64,000 bases of DNA, taken from Liopterus haemorrhoidalis (lineage: Eukaryota; Arthropoda; Insecta; Coleoptera; Dytiscidae). The notes below the pieces were generated by a model. It did no database searches. It had not been told where the DNA came from and saw only the letters and a program-made list of their open reading frames with translations. Each line of letters begins with the position of its first letter. The stretch's first letter is position 1. Shown here in pieces: positions 9,942 through 21,911 of this stretch. The position numbers and the translations under genes are program-made. The stretch is taken from assembly GCA_963971575.1 (NCBI GenBank), contig OZ020616.1, forward strand, positions 9,409,934-9,473,933, written 5' to 3'.

Positions 9942-10026
9942 TCTTATGAGAAAATCCCAATAATATAAAAAACTTAATCCTGTCAGTTCGTCCGGTCGGA
10001 AGAATTCGGGATGATTCGTCTGATTT

Positions 10027-11010
10027 CGGAGACATAAACATGAAATACTAGACACCGCTACATACTTTGACCGACATGAATAATATTTTGCAGATTTCTT
10101 TTCTAAGAAAGTGTGGATAAAATAACATATAGAAATGTCTAGGGTTTCGTAGGCATACACAAGAAACTCTAGACACTCCTATATGCTTTGACCGATATGA
10201 ACAATATTTTGCAGATTTATTCTGTAAGAATCTGGAATAAATTAATATAAAGGAATGTCTAAGGTTACTTACTAGAAATTCTAGACGCTCTTATATCCTT
10301 TAACCGATGTTAATAATACTTTGCAGGTTTATCTCTGTATAATACTAACCTTATTTTTTATTTACACGATTCTTTAAACTGATTTGAGATTTATTGATTT
10401 ATTTTATTTAGTTTAAAGGTACTGAGGTGCAATAGTATAAAAATAATATATAAAGTAAACTCTAGACACCGCTATATCCCTTGACCGATATGAACAATAT
10501 TTTGCAGATTTATTCTCTAAGAATCTACAAATATAATTACATACATAAATGTCTAGGGTTTTGTAGGCATAAACAAGAAAATTTGGACACTGCTATATCC
10601 TTTGACCGATATGAACAATAGTTTGCAGATTTATTCTCTAAGAATCTACGAATATAATCACAGAAATGTCTAGGGTTTCGGAGGCATAAACAAGAAACTC
10701 AAAATACTACTATATCCTTTAATCGATATGAACAATATTCTGCAGATTTATTTTCTAAGAATCTACTAATATAATTACATACAGAAATGTCTAGGGTTTT
10801 GTAGGCATAAACAAGAAACTCTAGACACTGTTATATCCTTTGACCGATATTGAACAATATTTTGCAGATTTATTCTCTAAGGATCTACGAATATAATAAC
10901 ATACAGAAATGTCTAGGGTTTCGTAGGCATAAACAAGAAACTCTAGACACTGTTATGTCCTTTGACTGATATGAACAATATTTTGCAGATTTATTTTCTG
11001 AGAATCAGAC
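10027..11010. repeat. Tandem array, ~120-bp unit, about eight copies
   Basis: Each unit contains GAAATGTCTAGGGTTT, AGGCATAAACAAGAAACTC, CTTTGACCGATATGAACAAT and TTTGCAGATTTATT in that order. Unit starts in the second half lie at 10546, 10663, 10783 and 10906, a period of 117-123 bp. A 125-bp unrelated insertion (about 10330-10455) splits the array. Copies differ by point changes and small indels. A diverged, inverted fragment of the same unit occurs at 29085-29260. Confidence 0.9.
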
Positions 11011-11081
11011 ATAATATAATCAGCAAGTGTCTGTATGTAGTGTCAGTAACATTGTGACGTTAATTTTTCCTAAGGTTCTCG

Positions 11082-11177
11082 TCATTGGCTAACTGGGGAC
11101 ACCCTGTCTCTTGATTGGTTGACAGGGGACACCCACTCCCGTGATTGACTAACTGGTGATATCCTGTCCCGTGATTC
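11082..11177. repeat. Short tandem repeat, three ~33-bp units
   Basis: Three units of the form (C/T)TRACWGGKGAYAYCC...GTGATTGR follow directly after the larger array. They are GC-richer than their surroundings. Confidence 0.7.
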
Positions 11178-12050
11178 GATACAAACAATTGACATTTTTA
11201 TATTATAAATCCGTCATTGTTGACGGGTAATAACCAAGTTTATATAAATATTTTTACACAAATTATTTTCAATATATACAAAAAGTGGTTTACAATAAAT
11301 AAACGATTATTTTATGTTTTACTTGAAATTGAAATATCTCACGTATCATTTACGTTACAGCAAAAATATCATTATAGAAATCGTACGAAGTAAGACTCCT
11401 GCTAGTTCAACATAAATCTTTACTGCCAGGTGCATTCACTTATTTAATTCTAACCCATTATTATATTTTTATTTTCATGATATATAAAATATGGTTGAAA
11501 TATATATTTCTTGAGATATTCAATCCTATGTATCTGGTAAAAAATGATATAAATCTTGTTTGAAAATTTGCTTTTTCAGCATAGAGGGCGCTGTGTTGAA
11601 GGGTATAGCCGCAATGCGCCCTCTAACGCCATAACGTAACGTTCTCCGAGAGAGATGTATGAGAGAGAAAGAGAAGCAGAGAGAGGAGAGAGGTGATGAA
11701 TGTCGAGAGCAGATAAGAAGCTTACAACAGATATATTTCTACCTAGTGTGCGATATGTATACTTGATTTGATTGTGTGTGTGTGTTTACGTTAGAGCCCG
11801 TATGTGTGTACGTGTATTTGTACCGTGTGACATGAATGCCATTATTAACTAACTGAAGAAAATCAAATTAAAACTCAGACTAGTGTTGCCAGTCATTAAA
11901 AATCGATAATCAATTAATAGGATATATTAAAAAGTTTATGTTGGCCAATCTGAAATTATTGAGATACGGGAAAACTGTATAAGCTGGAGCTCATAAAGCT
12001 ATGAGTGTTTAAGGTAGTCTGAACCAGCATAAGTGCATTTTTATTATACC
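11178..12050. other. Gene-free stretch with a small inverted repeat
   Basis: TAGAGGGCGC (11582-11591) and GCGCCCTCTA (11616-11625) are perfect inverted repeats, followed by a GA-rich run at 11645-11695. TAGTGTTGCCAG near 11881 and CTGGCAACACTG near 13543 are inverted and might mark an outer hAT-like element, but flanking octamers do not match. Confidence 0.4.
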
Positions 12051-12054
12051 CTTA

Positions 12055-13286
12055 TACCCTTTTCACACTAGTTCGGATGTTAAAGTGAATGTGTCTTTAA
12101 ATGCTAATGTGAAAACGTATGACCTCGTTTAAATACAAGCGATGTTGAAGACAGAGATCTGCGTCTTAAACATCGTCCGCATTGCCAACATAATTTCTTT
12201 TATAAAATAATACTCTTTGTATTTGTGCTGTCAACATTTTGGATTATCATAAACAAGAATCTACTAATATATTGTAAAAGTGTTGGTATGTATGTTCTAT
12301 TCAACTTCCGGTGTATCTTCATTTTTCCGGTAACGTGGAGAGAGGAAAATTAATCGCTGTCTTATCCAGGTGATATTTTTTTAGTGCTTAGGCTTAATTT
12401 TATTTCGACGGGGGGCATTGACTAATTTTTATTGATAAAAATCATGCATTTTTTCCTCGAATCCGTGCCGAATCAAAGTCACCATTGATCGGTACGGACA
12501 GGTTTTATCAGATGATATATACAAAAATATTCTTCATACAAGACGGCCGGTATGTCTACGGCGAGAATCAAAGTGTTAAATGATAATAATGGTTCAGGAT
12601 AGCTTTTTGGACGTGGGAGATAATATTTTGAGGTATCAGAAAACATTTTTCAAAGAATCTGAGCCATTATTTGAGCATTTTAAGGCAGAAATATGTTTAC
12701 AAGATTTCAAAAGGTGACAGCTGTCAAATTTTTTTGCAATTTAAAATGTGACGAGATTTCACATTTTGAACGTATTTCTTGACAGAAGAAAACTAATTAA
12801 GTATTTAAGGTGAATTAACGATAAAACTTAAGACATTTGCTGAGGAAATTTCCATAAAATAGTGTTAAAAAAAGATGGGGGATGAGTTTTTAACAACGTA
12901 CTGTATTATATCGACATTATACGAAGTTTATACTTATTGTTATAATAAAATTATTTATTTTAATAATGTGTTTAATAAAATATAGACTTACAATAATTGA
13001 GATAAAATGTGTCGACTTACATGTTAATACAGGTGTAATATATTCTTTATTGTAGTGTCTTTATTGTAGAATGAAATGAAATATCCATATTTGCTTATAA
13101 TAATTCAAAATGTGCGTCTGCGCAGACAGTTCAAAACTGATAATTTCCTGACGGTAACTTAAGGACAAAATTGCTGTAGCTGATGACAGCACCGGAGATT
13201 TAAACATCAAGTGTGAAAGCAAACCGATGTTAAACATCGGTGAACTTTAAGTTCACTCGTCTTAAAGTTTTAGTGTGAAAATGGTA
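12055..13286. mobile_element. PIF/Harbinger-like non-autonomous element
   Basis: TACCCTTTTCACACTA at the left and TAGTGTGAAAATGGTA at the right are inverted with one mismatch. Flanks are TTA and TAA, both TWA targets but not identical. There is no coding frame. A dispersed module (12245-12530) lies within it. Confidence 0.45.
12245..12530 (+). repeat. Dispersed module shared with 17955-18190
   Basis: The module reads from TCTACTAATATATTGTAAAA through 'TTCAACTTCCGGTGTATC' and 'AGTGCTTAGGCTTAATTTTA' to 'CATGCATTTTTTCCTCGAA'. The same run with few changes sits inside the hAT-like element at 17851. The TCTACTA start resembles some insect Helitron 5' ends, but no CTRR-type end was found. Confidence 0.6.
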
Positions 13287-13289
13287 TAA

Positions 13290-14835
13290 CTAATGAGGAG
13301 TGAGCTTTATATTTTTGAATATTCGAATATGCCCGAGCATACCCGATCTTAGCGAGATAAACCATTCTATTTAAGAGCGCGTCGATTTGAAATCCGAGGG
13401 CTAAAATATTCAATATATCGCATTATATAATATTAATATTTGACTTACTAAAAATGTATATAAATAAATATGTTTCATCAATAAAAACATCAAAAAAATC
13501 GTACATCTGATACCAAGAAGGTACAAATACGATTTAAATCGTACATCTGGCAACACTGGATGGGGCCCTGCAACTTCAGTTTTACCCCAGGCCCCGCAAA
13601 TGCTAGGGGTGGCCCTACCTTATCGTATTAAAATATTAGTTTCATTAGAGTTTAACAATGAAACTGTCAATTCATAAACAAATTTGACATTTGAAATTTA
13701 AACTCATATTTTGCACATGTTAGCCAACATTAAAAATATTACTTAATTTTGAAATACAGGTGTGTAACATTAAAAATGAAATTACTATGAGTTCCACACC
13801 CCATAAATAAATGGGATATAATAATACTGTTAGGAGTAAAAAATGGTTAGAATTTATTATTTTTATAAATATTTATATGGTAAACAACTTTTAGTCTAAT
13901 GCACTATTTTCTAAGTGATAATAAATTTTGTGAGGAGCGTTTCGATGGATAAAAGTGCCAGGTGTGCTCCAGTAGACAAACACGAAATCTATTAGTTATA
14001 CCTTCGAACGCCCGGAGAAGATATTGAAATATGGCGGATGTCTCTTGACGTTTGACATGGCAGGTGACATCTTTATAAATGTCACACATTTTAAACTTTT
14101 TACCGGCTTTACATACGGGTAGTAGCTTTTAAAGCTGAGCTTTCAATGTATTTATAAAGATATTTAGAGCTTTTACAGTTTTAGATGTTAACAGAAAGAT
14201 ATATTTAGCGGAAGTATATGATTTATTTCGATGATATTTCTAGAGGTATCTATTAGACGGTGCTTTCAACAAATATCGATTTATTTATTAAGGACCAGTA
14301 AGCCGTTTCACTTATCCGTTAACACCGTTTCTTAATGAGAACCTGCAGTAACGACAGTATAAAAATAAAAAATTTCGTCTAGCAACTTTTCAACGTCATT
14401 TTGACACTTAAAAATAAAAGCAAAGTTTTTACTAGCATATAATTTATCACAAATTTATACAAAAATATGTATTCATAGTTTTATGAAAGCAAACTTGTTG
14501 AGAAATTTTAGTTTTTTTGATTTTTTAATCATTAAAATTAATTTGAAATAGTAAAGTAAAAAAGCGTTTGCATTTCCCGACATGTTATTGAAAGAATCTG
14601 ATTCAACAAGAAATTAAAAACAGAATTGAAGTAGCTACGGTCGACCGATTACTGGAGACTCTGTCACATGACAGTTTATTCACCACTGTTAAGTCCAAAG
14701 ATTTAAATGTAAAAACGAAGCACGAAACGACGTGAGAGCAGGGTGACTTTTCAGTTCTTCGGTCTGGTGACTTTTTAGTGACGAAGCTGGATCGTATTTA
14801 TATTTACATGATTGAGAGCGCACTGGCGACTTTTG
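13290..14835. other. Gene-free stretch
   Basis: No coding frame or complete element recognised. 13555-13615 is unusually GC-rich (GGGGCCCTGC...CCAGGCCCCGC). Confidence 0.45.
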
Positions 14836-14838
14836 TAA

Positions 14839-15295
14839 AGTGGGAAACAGAATGCAACGAGTTCTACGGCGCGTTGACGGCGTTCGTACGGCGCTATCTG
14901 TCAGAAGAAAGTTAAAACCAAGCTATCGTACGCAAGTGCACAGAATGGACAACGTCCTACAGCGTTCGAACGCCGTTGATACTGAATGTTCGTCAACTTC
15001 CAACTTTTGACGCCGTTGAACGTTGACGCAGAACACCTAACCTCAGTTTTTACTGAATGGTAAAGTGTTTGTATGTATAAATAACTTGCATACAACATAT
15101 ATAACATCACACACAAGTCTTCATCATCCATTATACTTTTAATAAAAGAAAGCTCACGTATAGACACAGATATAGGTTGTCACATGACACTTGACGGCGT
15201 TAAAAATTATTGCATTGTGTGCAGGCGAAAATTCTCAACGGCGCTAACGCAACGCCGCGCAAATGACGGCGCGCTGTGCATTCTGTTCCAGGCTT
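14839..15295. mobile_element. PIF/Harbinger-like MITE with TAA duplication
   Basis: The left end AGTGGGAAACAGAATGCAACG and right end GTGCATTCTGTTCCAGGCTT are inverted with a few mismatches. TAA flanks both sides (14836-14838 and 15296-15298). The subterminal DNA is rich in GGCGTT/AACGCC words in both orientations. The short frames through it are by-products of this GC-rich composition. Confidence 0.5.
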
Positions 15296-15780
15296 TAAAC
15301 ATCGTAAAGAAGGCGTTCATGCATCGGTCTTCGAAAATGACGACGGCAACGAAGGTAGTACGAGAGGAAGTTAAAAAAAATGATATTTTAATAGAGAAAA
15401 AAGAAATGAGATTAACCTTGTGCAACAAAACTTTGAAGAAATAGATAATTGCATATTTAAATTTGATAAGTTATGGCAGGGTTTAAAATTTGTACTAAAT
15501 CATCAAAACTCTCAACATTTATACGGAAAATTCCAGAGAATTACCGAAACCTGGTTCAACAACTGCGGCTGTGATTAAAACAGTGTCACCTGGACACATT
15601 CCAGGCGAAACCAGGATTGAGGAATTGCTTTCGGAACGAAATCTCCCAAACTACTTTAGGATTTACAAATTAGGATAAAACTGCTTTTGATTCCAAGTAC
15701 ACATTCGACCAGAGATTAGGCATGATACAACTAATATTGCTCAGCAATAAATGTACTAATGGATAGCTTTAAAAAACGAT

Positions 15781-17125
15781 TCTAGGTCAATTTATCGAAA
15801 ATCAATTTATCGAATGCTCAATTTATCGTTAATCGAAAATCAATTTATCGAATGCTCAATTTATCGTTTATCGAAAATGCTTAGTAATATTATGTTATTT
15901 CATAAAAATAAATTTTCTTATTTATATAAATTTTCGGTATAACTAGGGAATAGGTACCTACGCAACTGCGCATGTGTTGTGACACATGTGCGGTGTGCCG
16001 CATCATACCACACATGATTTGTTCAATGTACGGTGATTCTAAACAGGTTGCATTGTTATGTTAGTGTGAGTTTTTTCATTAAACTAGAAGATAGGTAGCT
16101 CGCTTCGCTCGGCTTCTTCTAACCAAACCCTTACTAACCTAACCTAATCTAAGAGAGTGATTTGTCATTAAACTAGAAGATAGGTAGCTCGCTTCGCTCG
16201 GCTTCTTCTAACCAAACCCTTACTAACCTAACCTAATCTAAGAGAGTGATTTGTCATTAAACTAGAAGATAGGTAGCTCGCTTCGCTCGGCTTCTTCTAA
16301 CCAAACCCTTACTAACCTAACCTAATCTAAGAGAGTGATTTGTCATTAAACTAGAAGATAGGTAACTCGCTTCGCTCGGCTTCTTCTAACCAAACCCTTA
16401 CTAACCTAACCTAATCTAAAAGAGTGATTTGTCATTAAACTAGAAGATAGGTAGCTCGCTTCGCTCGGCTTCTTCTAACCAAACCCTTACTAACCTAACC
16501 TAATCTAAGAGAGTGATTTATCATTAAACTAGAAGATAGGTAGCTCGCTTCGCTCGGTTTCTGCTAACCAAACCCTTACTAACCTAACCTTTAAAAGCCA
16601 TTAAACAAGAGCAAAGCCTAAACGAATTAAAAATGGAACAATATTTAAGCAAGGTGAACCAGCCAATTATGAAAAAAAGTACACAGCGCTACCAGATTAT
16701 TACGCATTGTTTCAGGTTGGAATTAAAACGATGATGTGGTAAATTATTTGCGTGCAATTGCCCATAACCTGTCTTATTAAACCTTAAAAATATTTTTTTT
16801 TGTTTTATTATATAAGTTTTCTTATTATATAACTTTCTCTATTTATATTCCAACATAATGTCACTTTATATACCTTCACAATAATAAATTACAATGTAAA
16901 CTAAAATTTCTTTCATTATTAATTCCTACCGAAATAATTCAACAATAAATTTTCGATAAACGTGCCATTCGATAAATTGAGCATTCGATAAACTAGCTTT
17001 CGATAAACTAGCTTTCGATAAACTTGATTTCGATAAATTTGCTTTCGATAAATTTGAATTCGATAAATTGATTTTCGATAAATTTGCTTTCGGTAAATTG
17101 ATTTTCGATAAACTCGCCGGTTCCC
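15781..17125. mobile_element. Element with clustered subterminal TTTATCGA repeats
   Basis: The left cluster (15787-15885) repeats CAATTTATCGAAAATC and CTCAATTTATCG. The right cluster (16960-17113) repeats the complement TTCGATAAATTG/CGATAAACT at least nine times. This inverted subterminal clustering is typical of DNA transposons whose transposase binds multiple sites. No transposase remains; the interior holds an 89-bp satellite and AT-rich DNA. Exact ends and target duplication are unresolved. Confidence 0.5.
16078..16597. repeat. 89-bp satellite, six copies
   Basis: Units begin at 16078, 16167, 16256, 16345, 16434 and 16523, the last partial. Each carries ATTAAACTAGAAGATAGGTA, GCTCGCTTCGCTCGG and CTAACCTAACCTAATC. 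Copies differ by only a few bases, so expansion is recent. The CCTAA words match the complement of the insect telomere repeat but number only two or three per unit. Confidence 0.95.
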
Positions 17126-17349
17126 CTCAAAAACAATGAGAAAACATGTATCAAATATGTTGGAACAAAATTGGAGATAACCGGTTTGCGTGCGACCTTC
17201 GCAATTAACAAATTATTTTAGCTTAAACTTAACAATTAAGTTAGTAACGTCTTATGTTGTTAGAGAGGTAGTTGGTAATAAGATGCGTAGTAAGGATGGT
17301 AGTGAACAGAATAGTAAAGAGGAGCTAGAAGTGCGAATATGCTTTAGAT

Positions 17350-17524
17350 CAGTGTTTCTCAAATCTTCGACAGTTGCGGACCACTTTCAAAATTTCACTC
17401 AGACCGCGGACCACCAACGTCAAGACAATTTTTTTTGCGTAAAGGCCCATTATTAATACTACTGAAATATTGTGTGCGCGGACAACCAAGAACTGACCCG
17501 CGGACCACCTGTTGAGGAACACTA
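17350..17524. mobile_element. hAT-like MITE, diverged
   Basis: CAGTGTTTCTCAAATC at 17350 and TGTTGAGGAACACT at 17511-17524 are inverted. The interior repeats 'CGCGGACCACC', as in the 1995 element. The target duplication is not convincing. Confidence 0.55.
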
Positions 17525-17850
17525 ATCTAGACGTTGGACATATTATTGTTAATATTATTCAGTAGATAACTTCAACTGTAACTGCGTCTGGACTACTCAG
17601 AAACGGCTATTACTAGAAAGATGGTTGAAGGCTCTATAAAGTGGTGAGATGTAGATGTGCAATTCCTGGATTTAGAAAAAAACCAGGATTCCAAAATTTC
17701 AAACTGTTAAACGTCAAACAAATAATTCCATAAAGAGAGAAATCTTGTGCAGTATCGCTCGTGTAACGTAGGAATAGCCGTGAATGGAGCAGAAAAGAAC
17801 CGAGGTATCCAATGAGCGACATAGATGATGCTCGCTGTAGTGATTTAGAC

Positions 17851-18950
17851 CAGCGTTTCTCAACCAAAAACGCACCGCGGACCAGTATAATATATAATTT
17901 TCTAACGCGGACCACTAATAATAATTGTTGGTTCATTTTTTGCAAGAAAACAAATCTACTATTATATTGTACAAGTGTTGGTGTGTATGTTCTATTCAAC
18001 TTCTGGTGTATCTTCATTTTTCCGGTAACATGGGGAGAGGCAAATGAACCGCCGTCTTATCCGGGTGATATTTTTTTAGTGCTTAGGCTTAATTTTATTT
18101 CGACAGGGAGTACTGACTAATTTTTATTTATAAAAATCATGCATTTTTTCCTCGAAACCGTAGCGTTGATCGTCACCATTGCTCAGCACGGATAGTTTGT
18201 ACTAGACGATAAAAGATGTTTATTCATATTTCTACTATTTAGGAAACGATTTCAGACCAAAACTGAATTGAAAAACTACAGTTGAAGGTATTTTATTAAT
18301 AAAATTGATGAAATGTGTAAAAAATACATAAGAGTTGATAAAGATAATGCAGTTTTTTTAGGATTTTAACACATTTTCATAAATTTTGAAATTTTTTGAT
18401 GACCATAAATTTGCCTTCAGTTAAAATGCTATTAAACGGAAAAAAAGTAAGAATTAAGAAAGTAAGAATCAGTTTTGAGTTATCAAAATATATTTTAAGG
18501 GTCGTTCGAACGTTTTAAATGTTAAACCTATCTGTAGAATACGTTCAAATAAGTTTTCAGGGTGAGGATAGATCTGTTAAGCAGTTTTGTTATTTTAATT
18601 CTGGAAACTGTATGTTATTAACTATTTTATTAACTATATTAACGAAAGTATAAAGTACAGTGTATTACGAGGATAGATAAGATATTTAGTAATCGCGTAA
18701 TTTTAATTGTGTTAAATCTTGAAGTATGAAATACCCAGATGTCATTTTAATAACAAGGCCCCTAGTATATTTAATGTGCTACTAAATATATTTATTTTAT
18801 TTGTAGAAAATCACAGAAAGTTTACAGAAAATAAACAAAATATAAATTTTATTTAAATAAAAAATGTGCATAATTTTTTTTAAAAAAACTGCAAAAGTCT
18901 TTCGTGGACCACTAGAATTTTTCTGGGGACTCACCTGTTGAAAAACACTG
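17851..18950. mobile_element. hAT-like non-autonomous element, 1.1 kb
   Basis: It begins CAGCGTTTCTCAACC and ends GGTGAGTCC-type DNA followed by TGTTGAAAAACACTG. The flanking octamers ATTTAGAC and CTTTAGAT match at 6 of 8 positions. It has the family's 'GCGGACCA' words near both ends and contains the dispersed module seen at 12245. No transposase frame. Confidence 0.6.
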
Positions 18951-19660
18951 CTTTAGATCGCGAAAAGATCTAGCAGGAATATTATACAATATTTAGAAAA
19001 TCCAAATTTCTTTTTAGTTTCTATCATAATATAACTTTATCCTTTATTTTTTTAGTATTTACTGAAATAAAAGTATTACATTTCTCAAATATTTGCTTGA
19101 ATTTAATAAAATTTTCTCAAATAACATCTTCACAAGAAACTCAAATCTTATGTAACTATTTTAAGCGGCTTTTACAAATATTCTAGTTGAAAATGTGTTT
19201 GCTAGGAATTTTCTCAGATCCTAATCTTTAAATCCTTTTTCAGAGCAGGTTTCTTCTCGCAGCAAATAACAGGAATATTGCCTCGTACTCTCTGATTCAG
19301 CTTAAAAAGAATGTGATTACATCCAAGATATTTTACTTCATTTTATGTGTGTTTAGGAAAATTTAATTTTAATTTAGTATGCATAAGAAAAGTTACACAA
19401 CATAAAAGCTTTAAAAAAAGACGGATAATGCAGTGTCGGAGACATATGCGCTACGTAGATTACGTCAGTGTCGTCTTGTGACAGTTTATGTAGTAAAGAA
19501 ATAATGGTTAGCAATGAATTTCATTTATTTCGATAAATTTCATTCGATTTTATACAGAAACCGACGGCTCCGCGGTGAAAATTTAGTTCCGAAGGTAATG
19601 CCGCGGGTAGCAGTTTTACAAAGATCTCTCTAGCACCAAGCTCGCCCAATTCCAGTCAAT
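18951..19660. other. Gene-free stretch
   Basis: No recognised feature apart from the RT fragment starting near 19660. Confidence 0.45.
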
Positions 19661-19790
19661 AATCTCTCATTTTGGTCAGCATTTTGTGTTTCTCCTTCCA
19701 GAACACAGTATGTTGTTGTAAATGGTGACAAATCTCAAACCAAAAATATCACATCTGGAGTACCACAAGGTAGTTACTTTGGTCCTTTTT

Positions 19791-20822
19791 AGGGTTTTGT
19801 AGGTATGACCAAAAAACCCTTATACCGTCATTTTGTCATCTGTCTGTCTGTCTGTCTGTCTGTTCGGTAAAAATTGTAGCCAAATAGCTAAACCTAGAGA
19901 GTTGAAATTTGGCATGCTTATACAACTCTTTGACCCGCACATAGGAAAAATACTAAAACATCTAAAAAACATACCCTCTAAAAATATAAACAAATATGTG
20001 CTCATCGAAAAAAAAAATATTTTTTTTAAATTCTGAGTAGGGTATCTAATGAAAGCCCTTGGTACGTGGATTAACGATAAAAAAATTATTTTTGCAAAAT
20101 AAATTATATTGAAGCGATTTTTGCCAAAATTGTGCAAAAATTTTTTTGTCCCACACCCTGTAGCCCAGATGGCTTAAACTAAAAATCTGAAAAAATTCTA
20201 TGTAATGTACATTGGTGTGAACCGGAATAGTACAACAGGAATTTTTCATCAGATTATGTTTTCGGAAAAAAAGCATTTTTTGTGTTTTGAACTAAAATAT
20301 GTAAAATATTTAATCCGCTATTTAACATAGTAAACCTGCGTAGTACAGTGGTAACGTTGTCGCTTCGTGAGTTGAAACTACTGTTCGAATCCCGTCAATT
20401 TTTATTTTTTCTGTTTTTTTTTGCATTTTTATTTTGTTTAAATTATTTTGTCAAAATTTTAGTTATATTTTGGCAAATGTTGCATTTAATTTTTAAAAGC
20501 GTAAATTTAATAACCAGTGGGAAGTGTTGAAATTATAATTTAATTCTATGTTTGAATGTATACGAAATCAGAGGGTCCGAGTTTATGACTTAAACAACCA
20601 ATGGAAGCCGTAGGCGCAATTTTTAAAATATTCATGAACCTTGCTGTATAAAAAAAAATACTGCAAATATTTAGAAACCCAAATAATGGTATTAGGCATT
20701 CGAATTAAAATTAATAAAAAAATATTTTAACATAAAATTTGTTTTGGCATCCCAAATAATCATCATTCACTTACTAAATACCTGCGAAACCCTGAAATGT
20801 GTGAAAATTCCCACTTCACATA
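19791..20822 (+). repeat. Family Z repeat, copy A (full length)
   Basis: It starts AGGGTTTTGTAGGTATGACC and ends ...GTGTGAAAATTCCCACTTCACATA in a T-run. Order: the 5' block, a (GTCT)n tract at 19840, 'AGTTGAAATTTGGCATGC', 'CCCACACCCTGTAGCCCAGA', 'GTGTGAACCGGAATAGTACA', a tRNA-like cassette (20338-20394), T-runs, 'GTAAATTTAATAACCAGTGG', and a terminal hairpin. No open frame. It is inserted in a LINE fragment next to a T5 tract. Confidence 0.85.
20338..20394 (+). other. tRNA-like cassette of Z copy A
   Basis: TAGTACAGTGGTAACG at 20341 resembles a Pol III A box, and GTTCGAATCCC at 20383 a B box. T-runs that could terminate Pol III follow. It does not fold into a complete tRNA by eye, and no isotype is assigned. 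Confidence 0.5.
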
Positions 20823-21309
20823 ATTTTTTTTATATAATATATTTATCAAGGATATGCTTGTTAAATAAAATACTATGTTTGTACAACTATAAAATACATA
20901 AATAAATAAATCAACACTTATTATACGTACTACTTTTTTTTTCATGAAGAGTGTAACATGTAGTAACGTAGCTACGTCAATCCTAATATTTTTATTTATG
21001 TTTGTTGTATTTTTTTTTACTTTGTTTGTTATAATTTATGAAGTTGCTGTTTTTAACTGTAGTGTTGTGAAAGTTTTCTTTTAAAAAATGTTAGACAATG
21101 AAAGAGAAAATGATTTTTTGTTAAATACGCCGCCAGATATTTTCCGAGAAGCGTAAAATATAAATATGTTACAAGAAAACAGAGAAGCAGTAATGAAAAT
21201 AAATATACGCAATTTACAAAATATTGCGCAGAATAAAATGTTAAAAATCTATCTTAAAATGGTTTATGTCTCAAATTTCAAAAGAGTGTCTATTTTATTA
21301 ATTTCTACT

Positions 21310-21600
21310 TAGCGACGAGTTTGTAATACATTTATGGTGGAGATCTGGGGATGGAAGGAATGGGATACAGTAAAAATGATAGAGAGGGACAACGGAGGAG
21401 GAAAGAAGAGATGGAAGAGAAGCGAATAAGTATTTTTAATGTGATTTTTTTTTTGTTGGTAAAACAATGTATTAATTAATTTTTGTTGTTGTTTACAATG
21501 TATATTTGTGAGGTAATTGTTCATGAGTGGTATCTCACCTCATTTACTATAATAGTTTTAGCCCAACACGCCGAAAGGCCCATGGGTAATAAAGAATATA
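21310..21600 (+). mobile_element. Internally deleted LINE remnant
   Basis: GGAGATCTGGGGATGGAA at 21339 matches the coding region of the LINE at 44776, and GGAGGAAAGAAGAGATGGAA matches a part ~750 bp further on. The end GCCGAAAGGCCCATGGGTAA TAAAGAAT matches its 3' tail. Most of the ORF is missing between the two blocks. Confidence 0.6.
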
Positions 21601-21911
21601 TATAATATGTACTTCTATTCATAAAATATATTCCATTGTAATGTATTTACGTTTAAAAACACTCCAAAAATCGTAAAAAACACGTAAAGAATATAATTTC
21701 GGCAATAAGTATCTAATGATCTTCGGAAATATTCGGGGGGCAACGATTTATTCTAGGAAAATGTGAACAAACAATGTTGGACACGCATTTTAACGTAAAC
21801 AACTTTGTCATTCTTGGTCATTGGTTTGAGGATTTTACCACTTACTATCCAGGATAATGAAGAATAATTCGTCTAAAATTTTATTTAAAAAAAAAAGAAC
21901 AAATGTATTAT

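Larger units (their letters stand above)
19661..20910 (+). pseudogene. LINE reverse-transcriptase fragment split by a Z-family repeat
   Basis: Before the repeat the frame reads SRTQYVVVNGDKSQTKNITS and GVPQGSYFGPF, the RT 'GVPQGSxxGPLLF' motif. After the repeat (from 20827) it resumes as FLYNIFIKDM, the usual continuation (LLFLIYINDM). A weaker segment KILCLYNYKIHK stands where the YADD catalytic motif should be. The piece is short, lacks both ends, and has in-frame stops downstream. The join across the repeat also shows where that repeat begins and ends. Confidence 0.6.

Noticed and set aside
10027..11010. CRISPR-like regular repeats
   Set aside because: Units are contiguous and ~120 bp, without unique spacers; this is a tandem array in a eukaryotic genome.
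11881..13553. Outer hAT-like element with AGTGTTGCCAG / CTGGCAACACT ends
   Set aside because: Inverted words are short and the flanking octamers do not match.
16078..16597. Interstitial telomere sequence
   Set aside because: Only two or three CCTAA words per 89-bp unit; not a telomere tract.
17634..18120. Frames of 102-127 codons around the hAT-like element
   Set aside because: They run through MITE termini and the dispersed module; no protein similarity recognised.
19833..20276. Small frames within family Z (for example FGKNCSQIAKPRELKFGM), repeated in several copies
   Set aside because: Repeated because the DNA is repeated; no frame stays open across copies, and the GTCT tract opens it artificially.
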